64,000 nucleotides of DNA from Vibrio mytili. GTDB taxonomy: Bacteria; Pseudomonadota; Gammaproteobacteria; Enterobacterales; Vibrionaceae. The stretch is taken from assembly GCF_000830505.1 (NCBI RefSeq), contig NZ_JXOK01000009.1, positions 1 to 64,000 of the forward strand, read 5' to 3'. How positions within the stretch are numbered: position 1 is the first letter of the stretch; each line of letters begins with the position of its first letter. The position numbers were made by a program, and so were the translations under genes. Below are positions 1-9,310 of the stretch, in pieces. The notes below the pieces were generated by a model. It was not told the DNA's origin, made no database searches, and saw only the letters and a list, made by a program, of their open reading frames with translations.

Positions 1-208
1 GGGGGCTATGAGAACCTTTAATCACAACAACAGCTTCTTCATGCTTTTCACTCCATAGGACTCGTATCATGATTTTGCCGTGTTTATTTTTTATCACTCG
101 CTGGCCATTAGGATCAAATCCGTAACGAGTTTGCTTAAAGACCCTAGGGTAGGCGAGGTTACACAGCACAGCGTAGCGCTCATACTGGTATCGTTTTAAT
201 GGTTTCAC
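1..208 (-). CDS. Lipase-family (class 3 type) protein, N-terminal part, cut by window edge
   Basis: Reading leftwards from a GTG at 208, an open frame runs to the window edge with about 69 codons and no stop. It begins MKPLKRYQYERYAVLCNLAY and later reads EEAVVVIKGSHS, which resembles the start of the lipase-family alpha/beta hydrolases common in Vibrio. The catalytic Ser-Asp-His region lies outside the window, so the function rests only on the N-terminus. The start has no strong ribosome site. Confidence 0.5.
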   Translation of the reverse strand, partial: MKPLKRYQYERYAVLCNLAYPRVFKQTRYGFDPNGQRVIKNKHGKIMIRVLWSEKHEEAVVVIKGSHSP

Positions 209-290
209 GTTATTCTACTTACTGTTGTCCACACACCAATTTAGAAACAAAGTATGACGAATAAATGAAAGTTTGCTTAGATACTTACCG

Positions 291-1277
291 TTACTGATAA
301 TAAGTTTCCAGCGCTGATTGGTTGGTCAACAGGCCATCATTTATTTGGCGTAGATGAGAGCAAACTGAATAACGGGACAATTCATGTTGTTGTTTTATTA
401 TTTTAATGAGTTGCTTGAGTGCCTTTTGGCCTTTTTTATTCTTAACTTCTTTTTTTCTCATTGTATTAAAAAATGTAATTTGGTTGGATGTGTCGTTGAA
501 ATCACCGAGTTTATCCTGCAGATGCTTGATCTGTTTTATGTTTTCTCTATGTTGTGGTGATGAATAGAGTGTCGAAAAGCATTCGAGTAGATAACGCAGT
601 GCTTTACATTTAATTCGCAATGAGTGAATAACATTATCTTGGCTTTGTTCTGATATATTACGACTTGCTTTTTTGACTTTTTTTAGTTGTGCTAATATTT
701 GGGTATTCGCAAACCGAGTGGGTATTATAGGCTTAAATTTGGGCTCATACAGTGCTGTACGCTTAAGGCTGTTTTTTATTAGCGTCTTGGTTTGAGTATA
801 TTCATTAGATAACAACCATGCCGAGACAATGTTTTGTTGGGCAATCTGATGTTTTTCAATAATTGCGAAGAGTTCTTCAAGCGACGAATGCTCTGCAGGT
901 AATAAGTTGAAATATTTTGCTTTATCAATAATGAATACATCTAAATCTCTCAAGCGATTTGTCTTCTTCATTAAGACTCTTAGCTTTGGTTTGATCAGAG
1001 ATAGTTCTGACTTTGGTATGAGATCGTGAAGTAACAGACACAAAGATCGGGTGCGCCTTATTGTGACTCGATACTGATGGTTGTATTCGGGATCATTACC
1101 GATAATCAGCCCGGCTTCTAATGATGTTGCAAACTCAAGTTGAGCAATAAGAAACTGAGTAAAGACCTGATGTAAGTCAGAGTCACGGTATAGCGAAAGG
1201 TGAGACGTAGATTTATCAAGCACTGAGCACCTCGCAAACAGAGTAGAGAGGGAGCTTACATTGGTTTCAACGAGCAA
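291..1277 (-). CDS. CHAD domain protein
   Basis: A 328-residue, Lys/Arg/His-rich, mostly helical protein. The central and C-terminal parts (about residues 60-310) carry the repeated basic helices of the CHAD family, such as YRVTIRRTRSLCLLL and VIHSLRIKCKALRYLLE. CHAD domains bind polyphosphate; here there is no CYTH phosphatase domain, so it is probably a polyphosphate-binding protein, not an enzyme. The only start that keeps the whole frame is a TTG at 1277 directly after an in-frame stop. A GTG at 1223 (before LDKSTSH) is an alternative. The start is uncertain, the family call is good. Confidence 0.75.
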   Translation of the reverse strand: MLVETNVSSLSTLFARCSVLDKSTSHLSLYRDSDLHQVFTQFLIAQLEFATSLEAGLIIGNDPEYNHQYRVTIRRTRSLCLLLHDLIPKSELSLIKPKLRVLMKKTNRLRDLDVFIIDKAKYFNLLPAEHSSLEELFAIIEKHQIAQQNIVSAWLLSNEYTQTKTLIKNSLKRTALYEPKFKPIIPTRFANTQILAQLKKVKKASRNISEQSQDNVIHSLRIKCKALRYLLECFSTLYSSPQHRENIKQIKHLQDKLGDFNDTSNQITFFNTMRKKEVKNKKGQKALKQLIKIIKQQHELSRYSVCSHLRQINDGLLTNQSALETYYQ

Positions 1278-1312
1278 TTACTGTAGGGTGTTGAGCTTGC
1301 GAATGTCGTCCC

Positions 1313-2682
1313 TTAAACATCATTGTGGTTAGATTGATTATAAAGCATTACTTTATTTCTGCCACTTCGCTTGGCCTCATACAAGGCTTTGTCGGCTTCC
1401 TCTAACAAGGTCTCAAAGCTCTCTTGGGTGTGGAGTACTGATACGCCTACACTAATAGTTAGATTGATAATGATACCGTCAGAGTAAAATGGTGTTTCTG
1501 AAACCAAGATTCGTATACGGTTCGCGATATCTTGAGCTTTTTGTTCATCAGTATTAGGTAGAATGATCGCGAACTCCTCACCACCGATTCGACCTAAAAT
1601 ATCGGTTTTACGCAGCCCAGCAAGACACAGTTCCGTAAAGTGTACCAAGGCTTTATCACCAACCTTATGACCGTATTTATCATTAATTGCTTTAAAGTGA
1701 TCAATATCTATGACTAATATGGAGAGAAGCTGGCTTTCTAATTGACTGAACGTGTTGTATTCCGAGTTGCCCATCATCATCACGTAGCGTCTATTTTTTA
1801 CTTTAGTTAGAGAATCTGTAGTTGCCTCTTGAAATAACCGGCTTTCGTATTCATCACGGCTCAGTTGTTGTTTTTTCAAAATATAAGTAATGATGCTCGC
1901 GATGATTACTGAAAAAATAATGATGATCAGCGTAATTGTAGGAATAATCGCTTTACTTGGAACATCAGGTTGCCAAGACAGAAATCCTACCGTTTCTCCT
2001 GACGCTGTATGTAAGGCCATGAAGTATTCGAGCCCTTGAGATGTATCTGACAGTCTTAGATCGTATAACTGGTAGTCACTCGCTAATTGAATGAGGTACT
2101 CAGGGTCAAATTTTTTCCCTAGTGCTAAATAAGTACCTTCATGAGGAAGTTCTGACATTTCATCGACAAACGGACCACCAACAATATAATAAACATCGCC
2201 ATTGATCTTAAATATACCATGAGCAAGTTTGGTGACTGTGGTCATCTGTTCTGACGCTTGTATTAATTCTAAAAGGGGGGCCTTAATGTCTTCATATTGT
2301 AAGTTTTGGGCGTCTGGGTGTGTCACTAAATAGCTTTTTGATCGCCATTGACTACAGCAACACTAAAATCAAAATCCCTCTTGCTTAGTAAGTAATCGCC
2401 TGAGTTACCTTTTATCCATTCCTTATCAGTCTTCTTAACGACATGTTCGTAGGCCTCATCCCAAAAGGTATATTCTTCAAGTAGATCCTTACTCGAACGA
2501 GTTTCCAAGTCTTTTGCTAAAAACACTCGATGCGAAAGTTGATCAGCGGCGAGGCTATCCAGTGAACTCAGAAAGTACGCCAGGCAGCAGAAAACGGTAA
2601 CAACCATAACGAAAAGCAGCCACATTATCATTTGTATCAATGATTTATTTGGTAAGTATGTCCTTGTTGCTGGTTTTGTCAT
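1313..2682 (-). pseudogene. CHASE4-GGDEF membrane diguanylate cyclase, frameshifted
   Basis: Two overlapping frames together make one membrane-bound diguanylate cyclase of about 455 residues. The first frame (ATG 2682, stop near 2326) has a transmembrane helix and a CHASE4-like start with LEEYTFWDEAY. The second supplies the rest of the periplasmic sensor, a second transmembrane helix (IIPTITLIIIIFSVIIASII) and a GGDEF domain with GRIGGEEF. An RKTD sequence just before GGEEF fits a product-inhibition I-site. The frames join if one A is added to the A5 run near 2333-2337, giving QKSYLVTHPD. This is either a recent inactivating deletion or a homopolymer sequencing error. If intact, it makes c-di-GMP, which PelD in this window would sense. 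Confidence 0.8.
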
Positions 2683-2769
2683 GAGTGTCGAGTTGCGTAA
2701 GAAGGGCAAAAGTTAGATATAGGGTGAACATTAGCACAATATGATGTTCATAACCTAATAAATATACAG

Positions 2770-2940
2770 TTATGGTTGATTTTTTAAACGCCATAAATCA
2801 ATTGGTTGCATAATTGATGTTTGAAGGGATAAGTTGTTTAAATCATGTGTAATCAAGGCAAGTTTGTCGGAATAAAGGTTAGATCTACGATGATAAAAAC
2901 TTGTGTTGGAAGTCCAATAAACTGACAAACGATAATTTTG
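2770..2940 (-). pseudogene. Unidentified coding remnant
   Basis: A frame reading VYWTSNTSFYHRRSNLYSDK... and ending LWRLKNQP then stop has normal codon texture, but no start of its own with a ribosome site. It is out of frame with the secreted-protein gene that runs into it from the right. It looks like the 3' end of another gene joined to that gene by a deletion. The family was not recognised. Confidence 0.35.
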
Positions 2941-3538
2941 ATGGAGCGCCTGGAAATGCATCAGTTGGGTAACCACACACTTCATTTTTACCCGGTTGAC
3001 GCCAGCTTACACAGTTTGGCAGGTTGAGTTGTCCATCGCCATCAGTATCTTGACAAAGTGTGGTAATTTCTGCTGAGTGAACAACGACTTGTGCTTGTTC
3101 TACGTCCCAACAAGAGTCACCATCTGTGTTACTTGCGTTTACAGAATATTCATCACTTAAAGTATAAATATTACAACTGCCATTAAGAGCGTCTGGGCCT
3201 CCATTGTTCTGGAAATATAGCCCGATGTCATAACGATCACTAGCAGTAGATACTACGTTAAAGTCTGCTTCAAAAGTAACCTCCTTACCGGCTACACAGA
3301 CATCTGTACCAGGGCCAACAGGTTGACCATCGATTTCAGTAACCACAATATTATTCGCTTCTGCAATATTAATATCGTTTGCTGTACAGTTTAAATTTTT
3401 ACCGTATAGATCCTCCATACAAGAGTCTTGTATGCCAGGATCTTGAGCCAATGCTGCTGGCCCATAAAGAGTTGCGGCGCTTATGAGCAGGGCGCTGAGC
3501 AATCTTTTATGTCGGCTATGTATTAAATGTTCCATCAT
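2885..3538 (-). CDS. Secreted Cys-rich protein, probably 3'-truncated
   Basis: A 217-residue protein with an N-terminal signal peptide (basic HSRHKRLL, hydrophobic core, cleavage after ALAQ). The mature part is Cys-rich and acidic, with TLCQDTDGDGQLNLPNC, which resembles the first domain of large marine gammaproteobacterial surface proteins with DUF11-type repeats. After GAPSK the sequence no longer fits: the last 16 residues look like readthrough into an unrelated remnant, so the repeat-bearing C-terminus appears lost. AAGGTAG precedes the tandem ATGATG start. Function unknown. Confidence 0.5.
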   Translation of the reverse strand: MMEHLIHSRHKRLLSALLISAATLYGPAALAQDPGIQDSCMEDLYGKNLNCTANDINIAEANNIVVTEIDGQPVGPGTDVCVAGKEVTFEADFNVVSTASDRYDIGLYFQNNGGPDALNGSCNIYTLSDEYSVNASNTDGDSCWDVEQAQVVVHSAEITTLCQDTDGDGQLNLPNCVSWRQPGKNEVCGYPTDAFPGAPSKLSFVSLLDFQHKFLSS

Positions 3539-4185
3539 CTACCTTCTTTTTATTTTCGAAAGTTGATAAAGGGGGTTGTGGATACCCAATGATGCCAACA
3601 CTGGATCCGGCACCATTGGACACCCAAGTTTTTGTGCCCCTGTCCTTAGACACTGTTCCCGAGTGGTACATGTTACATCTGGAAACATCTGTCGTTTGCA
3701 AGTTACAAAGCAAGAATCAAACCAGATGATAAGTTGTTGAAATATAATGACATGTATATTTTTTTGAAGTGTATTCTTACGAATGGGTGAACACCTTGTT
3801 AACCAGGTGTTGTGGTTGTTATTGATAAAAGAACAACAATACCATGCAAGATCATGAGGTTGGGGTAGAGCTAAAGCATTACAAAAAGTAGGTGTACTGA
3901 AGTGGACAGGTGTACAGTTGGTTTACAGGTTTATAAACGTGTTTAATTTATGTAGGTCGGACTAGTTAGGCCTGCATTGTTGAGTGTGTGAAAGTCTTGC
4001 GTTTAGCCCCAAAGGATATACAAAAACTGATAATTAAGTTCAGGGCAAAGGGTGTTTTATCATCTAATATAGGAAATTAGAATATGGGGGGAATCAGCCA
4101 ACTCTCTATAAGTACTCGTTATGGCGGTTGCTTATATCCGATGACCAGTCTTTGGTCTGTTATAAGCGTTTAGGCTCCTGATAAA
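3539..4185. other. Gene-poor stretch with a 20-bp imperfect palindrome
   Basis: No convincing gene in about 650 bases. The minus strand near 3545-3710 has short open frames that may be debris from the neighbouring secreted-protein locus. A palindrome, ACACCTTGTTAACCAGGTGT, lies at 3791-3810 (18 of 20 positions symmetrical around GTTAAC). It could be a regulator site or a small hairpin; nothing supports a choice. Confidence 0.4.
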
Positions 4186-5157
4186 TCAGGTGAGCTCGAT
4201 AAATGCAGCACCATTCTTGCCATTCTTCTTTATCTCATACATAGCGGCATCGGCTTTTTGATAAATGTCTGCAAAGTTGTTTGCACCACTGTTGAAAATA
4301 CATACGCCAATACTTAATCCAATGTTGAAGTTCTGCTTATGTTCCGTCTTTAGCGAAGTTTGAATACTTGGAGGGATGCTGGTTAACAGTTTGTCACAGA
4401 GCTCAGATAATTCTTCAGGTGATTTTTCTTTACATAAGACGACAAACTCATCACCCCCAATTCGAGCAACTTGCGCATCGTGAGGCGTGAGCTTAATCAA
4501 GTCGTTTGAAATACGAATCAGTAAACGATCACCAGCATGGTGCCCTAATTCATCGTTAACGGTTTTGAAATTATCCACGTCAAAAAATATTAGAGCTAAC
4601 TTTTGTGACTGGGGGTTGTTACTCATGCAATTGAATCGATGTTCAATTGCATTTCTATTGAGCAAACCAGTAAGAGCATCACTGTTGGCCAGTTTAGCCA
4701 GTTGCTGTTCATAGCGTTTTTCTTGAGTGATGTCGATGTGGGTTCCCATCATGCGTAATGGGGTGCCGTCAGGTGCATACTCTACAATTCGACCCCGATC
4801 AGATACCCAACTATCCGTTCCGTCTTTGTGAAGCATACGATGGACGACTTGATAAAGATCGGTTTTGCCTGCCAGGTGGTCTTCAAATGCGCTAACAGCA
4901 AGGTCGTAATCATCTGGATGAAGGTTATTTTTCCATGTCTCGATGGTTGCAGTGAGTTCGTGAGACTGATAGCCCAGCATTTTTCCCCACTGCATGTTGA
5001 ATATCGTCAATGTACCAGATGGGATATGTTGTTCCCACAGGCAAAGGCCATTGTTATCAAGTGCTGCGTTCAGTTTTTCTTGCAGGCGAGCATTTTGACG
5101 TGTGAGTTCTTCATTGTCTTTTTCTAGCTGCTTTAGTCGCTTTAAAAGCTCTTCCAT
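4186..5157 (-). CDS. PAS-GGDEF diguanylate cyclase, cytoplasmic
   Basis: A 323-residue soluble protein without membrane segments. Residues 1-35 are a coiled coil rich in Lys, Glu and Leu. Residues about 35-150 form a PAS/PAC sensor (WKNNLHPDDYD, MMGTHIDITQEKR). Residues about 155-320 are a GGDEF domain with FFDVDNFKTVND and the active-site ARIGGDEFVVL. The usual RxxD inhibitory site before GGDEF is not present (TPHD there), so product inhibition may be weak. It probably makes c-di-GMP in response to a ligand or redox cue sensed by PAS. It stands alone, transcribed leftwards. Confidence 0.88.
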   Translation of the reverse strand: MEELLKRLKQLEKDNEELTRQNARLQEKLNAALDNNGLCLWEQHIPSGTLTIFNMQWGKMLGYQSHELTATIETWKNNLHPDDYDLAVSAFEDHLAGKTDLYQVVHRMLHKDGTDSWVSDRGRIVEYAPDGTPLRMMGTHIDITQEKRYEQQLAKLANSDALTGLLNRNAIEHRFNCMSNNPQSQKLALIFFDVDNFKTVNDELGHHAGDRLLIRISNDLIKLTPHDAQVARIGGDEFVVLCKEKSPEELSELCDKLLTSIPPSIQTSLKTEHKQNFNIGLSIGVCIFNSGANNFADIYQKADAAMYEIKKNGKNGAAFIELT

Positions 5158-5330
5158 TTTCTAAACACTCGATACCTTAGTCAGGTAACTATACGAAACA
5201 TCTCACTAAACTTCTATCCAGTTTCATGTGCTCAGGATAAAAAGTGAATGAATAGTGCTTAGCGTTTAAATAAGAGTTGAGGGCTTTTTATGGGGCTGCT
5301 TAGGTGGGGCCGAATTAGATAAAACAACGC

Positions 5331-5368
5331 TCCTGGTGCAAAGTACTATGGTGTGCTTTGCACCGGGA
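5331..5368 (-). terminator. Probable rnk terminator hairpin
   Basis: An inverted repeat with 12-13-base arms (TCCTGGTGCAAAG / CTTTGCACCGGGA, one mismatch) lies just after the rnk stop. On the minus strand it is followed by GCGTTGTTTT, a fair though not continuous U-tract. Confidence 0.5.
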
Positions 5369-5377
5369 CTATTGAGG

Positions 5378-5782
5378 CTAGTTTAGTGCGGTATTACTTT
5401 CAGCTTGGTAAGTAACATTGATAATTTCAATCGTTTTAACGCGCTTATTTGGCAACGGCCATTCAAGCTTTTGCCCAACAGACAGACCAATCAGCGCGCT
5501 GCCAACTGGAGCAAAAATCGAGATATCATCACTGTTTTTTAAGTCTTGAGGATAAACCAATCGTCTGGTTAAAACTTTGTCTTCGCCTAAGAACTGAAAC
5601 TCTACGATTGAGTTCATTCTTACCACGTTCTCTGGCACGTCTTCCGGTTCTAACACCGTCGCTCGATCAAGCTCTTCTTCAAGCTTCATCAGTTCTTCTG
5701 AAACACTCGGCAGCTTCTCAAGCATTGCTGTGATTCGATTTATATCGATATTGGAAATATAGATAGGGTCGTTGTTTTGCAT
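5378..5782 (-). CDS. rnk: Regulator of nucleoside diphosphate kinase (Rnk)
   Basis: A 134-residue protein with a short N-terminal coiled coil (about residues 10-45) and a C-terminal FKBP-like GreA/GreB_C fold, containing SDDISIFAPVGSALIGLSVGQ. This is the usual order and length of Rnk, which binds RNA polymerase and influences nucleoside diphosphate kinase levels. The ATG at 5782 has GGA 8 bases upstream. A terminator-like hairpin with eight U residues sits immediately before this ribosome site, suggesting attenuation. It is transcribed divergently from nirB. Confidence 0.88.
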   Translation of the reverse strand: MQNNDPIYISNIDINRITAMLEKLPSVSEELMKLEEELDRATVLEPEDVPENVVRMNSIVEFQFLGEDKVLTRRLVYPQDLKNSDDISIFAPVGSALIGLSVGQKLEWPLPNKRVKTIEIINVTYQAESNTALN

Positions 5783-5793
5783 TTATTGACTCC

Positions 5794-5825
5794 AAAAAAA
5801 AGACCGCCACATAAAAATGGGCGGT
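5794..5825 (-). terminator. Terminator-like hairpin in the rnk leader (attenuator or end of a small RNA)
   Basis: On the minus strand ACCGCC pairs with GGCGGT and is followed by CTTTTTTTT, a complete intrinsic terminator. It ends 2 bases before the rnk Shine-Dalgarno. No annotated gene lies upstream on that strand, so it either attenuates rnk or ends a short leader/small RNA starting in the nirB-rnk gap. A possible -10 (TATAAA on the minus strand) lies at 5850-5855. Confidence 0.6.
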
Positions 5826-6065
5826 ATTTTATTGATTGCTCTTTGATTTTTTATATGGGTTTAGTTCCATATTTAAGGACTGATACTAGCCTTTATTGGC
5901 GTGACCTTCCAGTAAAATGTTTCTATCGTCGCAGTAATTTATTTCATTTAAAGTCGTCTTTCCTTCACCACCAATGTTGAGACGGGGGTAGACATGAATG
6001 AATGTTAAAACTAGCCAAGCAGAGTTGGTATTTAATTACATAATTACGCCGCATTCTTTGGCTTC

Positions 6066-6080
6066 TACCCCTTTAGGGTA
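6066..6080 (+). promoter_or_regulatory. Putative NarL/NarP site of nirB
   Basis: TACCCCTTTAGGGTA is nearly the 7-2-7 inverted heptamer bound by NarL/NarP (TACYYMT and its complement). One G is missing from the right arm for perfect symmetry. Its centre is about 28 bases upstream of the FNR box, close to the geometry of the E. coli nirB promoter. Confidence 0.55.
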
Positions 6081-6094
6081 GTTTGAAACTGTAA

Positions 6095-6108
6095 TTGATT
6101 TACATCAT
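6095..6108 (+). promoter_or_regulatory. FNR box upstream of nirB
   Basis: TTGATTTACATCAT matches the FNR consensus TTGAT-N4-ATCAA at 9 of 10 positions. Centred at 6101.5, a class II arrangement would put the start of transcription near 6143, and TAACAAT at about 6130-6136 can serve as -10. Confidence 0.7.
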
Positions 6109-6173
6109 GTATTAATTTTCTTTCACAAATAACAATGAGCTCAGTGATAAGAACCTAACCCTTAGGAATTATA

Positions 6174-8738
6174 ATGAGCAAGTTGAAGCTAGTAGTCATC
6201 GGTAACGGGATGGTCGGTCACCGCTACATTGAAGACTTAGTTGATAAAACGGATGTCTCTGAACTGGATATCACCGTTTTCTGCGAAGAACCTCGTGTTG
6301 CGTACGATCGTGTGCATCTTTCCTCTTACTTTTCTCACCATACTGCCGACGAACTGTCGTTGGTTAAACAAGGTTTTTACGAGAAAAACGGCATCAACAT
6401 GTTGATTGGCGAGCGCGCGATCAACATCAATCGTGAAAATCGTATTGTTTATTCAAGTACCGGTCGTGAAGTTCATTATGACAAACTGATTCTGGCTACC
6501 GGCTCATACCCATTTGTTCCACCTATTAAAGGGCATGAAAGCAAAGATTGCTTTGTTTATCGGACAATCGAAGATCTTAAATCTATCGAAGCATGCGCAA
6601 AGAACAGCAAATCAGGTGTGGTTGTTGGCGGAGGTTTACTTGGTCTTGAAGCCGCTGGTGCGCTCAAAGCATTAGGGGTAGAAACGCATGTTGTTGAGTT
6701 CGCGCCAAAACTGATGGCAGAGCAACTGGATCTCGCTGGTGGTAACCAACTTCGTCAAAAAATCGAGCGCATGGGTGTTAACGTTCATACCAGTAAAAAT
6801 ACCCTTGAGATTGCGCCAGAAGGCAAACATGCACGTAATGTCATGCGCTTTGCCGATGATACTGAGCTAGAAACGGACTTCATTGTGTTCTCTGCAGGTA
6901 TACGTCCTCAAGATAAACTAGCTCGTCAAATGGATCTCGAAATTGGTGTTCGAGGTGGCGTAGCAATCAATGACCATTGTCAGACGTCTGATAAAGATAT
7001 TTATGCCATCGGGGAGTGCGCTTCTTGGAACAACATGTTCTATGGTCTAGTCGCTCCTGGTTACAAGATGGCGACGGTTGCCGTTGATCACCTACTGGGT
7101 AACACAGAAAGTAAATTCCAGGGCGCTGATATGTCGGCGAAACTGAAACTGCTTGGCGTAAAAGTAGGTTCCATCGGCGACGCAAACGGCCGCACCGAGG
7201 GATGTAAGAGCTATGTCTATCAAAATGAAGAGCAAGAAGTTTACAAACGTCTGATCGTATCAAAAGACAATAAGAAACTGCTTGGTGCGGTGATGGTCGG
7301 TGATACCTCTGATTACGGTGATCTGCTTCAACTCATGTTGAATGAAATCGATCTTCCAGACAACCCTGATGCTTTGATCCTTCCTGCTCATGCAGGCGCG
7401 GAAAAGCCAGCGTTAGGCGCGGATGCTCTGCCAGAAAGTGCCGTTATCTGTTCTTGCTTTGATGTGACAAAAGGTAAGATCGCACAAGCCGTCGCTGATG
7501 GTCATCATACACTGGGTGACATCAAAGCTGTCACAGGAGCGGGCACAGGCTGTGGTGGCTGTATTCCTCTTGTCACTTCAGTTTTGAACGCAGAGCTTGC
7601 CAAGTCCGGTATCGAAGTGAAAAACGATGTTTGTGAGCATTTCGCTTACTCGCGTCAAGAGCTCTTCCACCTAATTCGTATTGAAGAGATAAAAAGCTTC
7701 GATGAGCTGCTACAAAAGTATGGCAAAGGCTATGGCTGCGAAGTGTGTAAACCGCTGGTTGGTTCCATATTGGCATCATGCTGGGGTGAGCACATCCTTA
7801 AGCCGCAATTGGTGAAGTTGCATGACACCAATGACAACTTCCTAGGCAATATTCAGAAAGATGGGACTTACTCGGTAATTCCACGAATGGCGGGTGGGGA
7901 AGTTACGCCTCAAGCGCTTGGTGCGTTAGCTGCGGTTGCGGAAGAATATAACCTATATACCAAAGTGACTGGCGCTCAGCGTATCGGCCTGTTTGGTGCA
8001 CAAAAAGACGACCTTCCGGTCATCTGGGGCAAACTGATTGATGCTGGTTTTGAAACAGGCCAAGCGTACGCTAAAGCACTGCGCATGGCGAAGACTTGTG
8101 TTGGTTCGACTTGGTGTCGCTACGGTGTTCAAGATTCGGTTGGTCTTGGTTCATTTATCGAGAACCGCTACAAAGGCATCCGTACCCCGCATAAGATGAA
8201 GTTTGGTGTATCGGGCTGCACGCGTGAATGTGCAGAAGCACAAGGTAAAGATCTTGGTATCATTGCCACTGATGCGGGCTGGAACATGTACGTATGCGGC
8301 AACGGCGGTATGAAACCTCGTCACGCCGATTTGTTAGCGAGCGACTTAGACAAAGAAACTCTGATCAAATATATCGACCGATTCATGATGTTCTACATCC
8401 GTACGGCGGCACCACTGCAACGCACTTCAGTATGGATGGAAAATCTGGAAGGTGGTGTGGACTACCTACGTGAAGTCATCGTCAATGACAAGCTCGGCAT
8501 TAACGCTCAACTAGAAACTGATGTTGCGAAACTTGTTGATGAGTACGAGTGTGAGTGGACGGCAACCATCAATGATGAATCACAGCTAACGCGTTTTGCG
8601 CATTTCATTAACTCAGACAAACGTGATGAAAATGTGCAGTTTGTACCTGAACGTGAACAACATCGCCCGGCGACCTTTACGGAGAAACATCCGGAAGCAA
8701 AAGGCGACATCCTACACGTAGCACTCACAGAAGCATAA
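6174..8738 (+). CDS. nirB: NADH-dependent nitrite reductase, large subunit
   Basis: An 854-residue cytoplasmic enzyme subunit that reduces nitrite to ammonium with NADH. It contains an N-terminal FAD/NAD fold (VVIGNGMVGHRYIE at residue 6; second Rossmann motif GVVVGGGLLGLEAAGAL), a BFD-type [2Fe-2S] domain at about residues 425-475 (CSCFDV, GTGCGGC), and a C-terminal siroheme/[4Fe-4S] domain. Its ligands C642-x5-C648 and C682-x3-C686 are all present. The length is normal. AGGA lies 8 bases before the ATG. The 13-base gap to nirD indicates an operon, and cobA nearby supplies the siroheme precursor. The promoter has FNR and NarL-like sites. Confidence 0.97.
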   Translation: MSKLKLVVIGNGMVGHRYIEDLVDKTDVSELDITVFCEEPRVAYDRVHLSSYFSHHTADELSLVKQGFYEKNGINMLIGERAININRENRIVYSSTGREVHYDKLILATGSYPFVPPIKGHESKDCFVYRTIEDLKSIEACAKNSKSGVVVGGGLLGLEAAGALKALGVETHVVEFAPKLMAEQLDLAGGNQLRQKIERMGVNVHTSKNTLEIAPEGKHARNVMRFADDTELETDFIVFSAGIRPQDKLARQMDLEIGVRGGVAINDHCQTSDKDIYAIGECASWNNMFYGLVAPGYKMATVAVDHLLGNTESKFQGADMSAKLKLLGVKVGSIGDANGRTEGCKSYVYQNEEQEVYKRLIVSKDNKKLLGAVMVGDTSDYGDLLQLMLNEIDLPDNPDALILPAHAGAEKPALGADALPESAVICSCFDVTKGKIAQAVADGHHTLGDIKAVTGAGTGCGGCIPLVTSVLNAELAKSGIEVKNDVCEHFAYSRQELFHLIRIEEIKSFDELLQKYGKGYGCEVCKPLVGSILASCWGEHILKPQLVKLHDTNDNFLGNIQKDGTYSVIPRMAGGEVTPQALGALAAVAEEYNLYTKVTGAQRIGLFGAQKDDLPVIWGKLIDAGFETGQAYAKALRMAKTCVGSTWCRYGVQDSVGLGSFIENRYKGIRTPHKMKFGVSGCTRECAEAQGKDLGIIATDAGWNMYVCGNGGMKPRHADLLASDLDKETLIKYIDRFMMFYIRTAAPLQRTSVWMENLEGGVDYLREVIVNDKLGINAQLETDVAKLVDEYECEWTATINDESQLTRFAHFINSDKRDENVQFVPEREQHRPATFTEKHPEAKGDILHVALTEA

Positions 8739-8751
8739 GGGAAGGTCGACT

Positions 8752-9075
8752 ATGTCATTTGAAAAAATCTGCCAAATTAACGATATCATCCCTGGTACAG
8801 GCGTTTGCGCTCTTGTTGGTGGCCAGCAGATCGCGGTATTTCGTCCAACCGAAGACGAAGAGGTTCTGGCGATCAGCAATACCGACCCGTTTTTTCAATC
8901 AAACGTATTATCTCGTGGTTTGATTTGTGAGCACCAAGGTGAGCTTTGGGTCGCCAGTCCGCTTAAAAAACAGCGTTTTAACTTAAAGACTGGGGTCTGT
9001 ATGGAAAATGAGCAATTTAACGTCAAAGCTTACGCTGCGCGTGTGATAAACGGCGAGGTTGAGATCTCAGCTTAA
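8752..9075 (+). CDS. nirD: Nitrite reductase small subunit
   Basis: A 107-residue NirD, the small partner of NirB. It has the Rieske-like fold (VCALVGGQQIAVFRP, GLICEHQGELWVASPLKKQRF) but lacks the Cys/His pairs of true Rieske centres, as usual in NirD. GGAAGG precedes the ATG and it follows nirB by 13 bases, so the two are cotranscribed. Confidence 0.95.
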   Translation: MSFEKICQINDIIPGTGVCALVGGQQIAVFRPTEDEEVLAISNTDPFFQSNVLSRGLICEHQGELWVASPLKKQRFNLKTGVCMENEQFNVKAYAARVINGEVEISA

Positions 9076-9080
9076 GTCTT

Positions 9081-9107
9081 GTTCCCTCCTCTAATAGGGG
9101 GAGGGAA
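9081..9107 (+). terminator. Hairpin between nirD and nirC
   Basis: TTCCCTCC and GGAGGGAA form an 8-bp stem around a 10-base loop. No clean U-tract follows, so it may be a partial terminator or an mRNA-stabilising processing site that sets nirBD above nirC. Confidence 0.45.
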
Positions 9108-9310
9108 TGTCTTTAGATTTAATAGGTAAACGCTTTCTGACCATTATGACCGCGGTCCGTATTTTTCCTCGGTCAGTATTTTTCCAAGGCCAGTTTCTTT
9201 CCAAGGCCTTTAGTAGGAAATGACTCAAACGCCCACGGGTAGTGCTTTAGGGAGCTTTTCTCTATTCAATCTTTAACTTTTAACTTTCATTTTTGAATAA
9301 GGACTTATTC

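Noticed and set aside
3516..3713. 65-codon open frame upstream of the secreted-protein gene
   Set aside because: It overlaps the secreted gene start, has an atypical start and no recognisable family. It may be debris but cannot be supported as a gene.
5777..5980. 67-codon plus-strand frame in the rnk-nirB gap
   Set aside because: It overlaps the rnk start region in the opposite direction and the terminator hairpin; no ribosome site or family.
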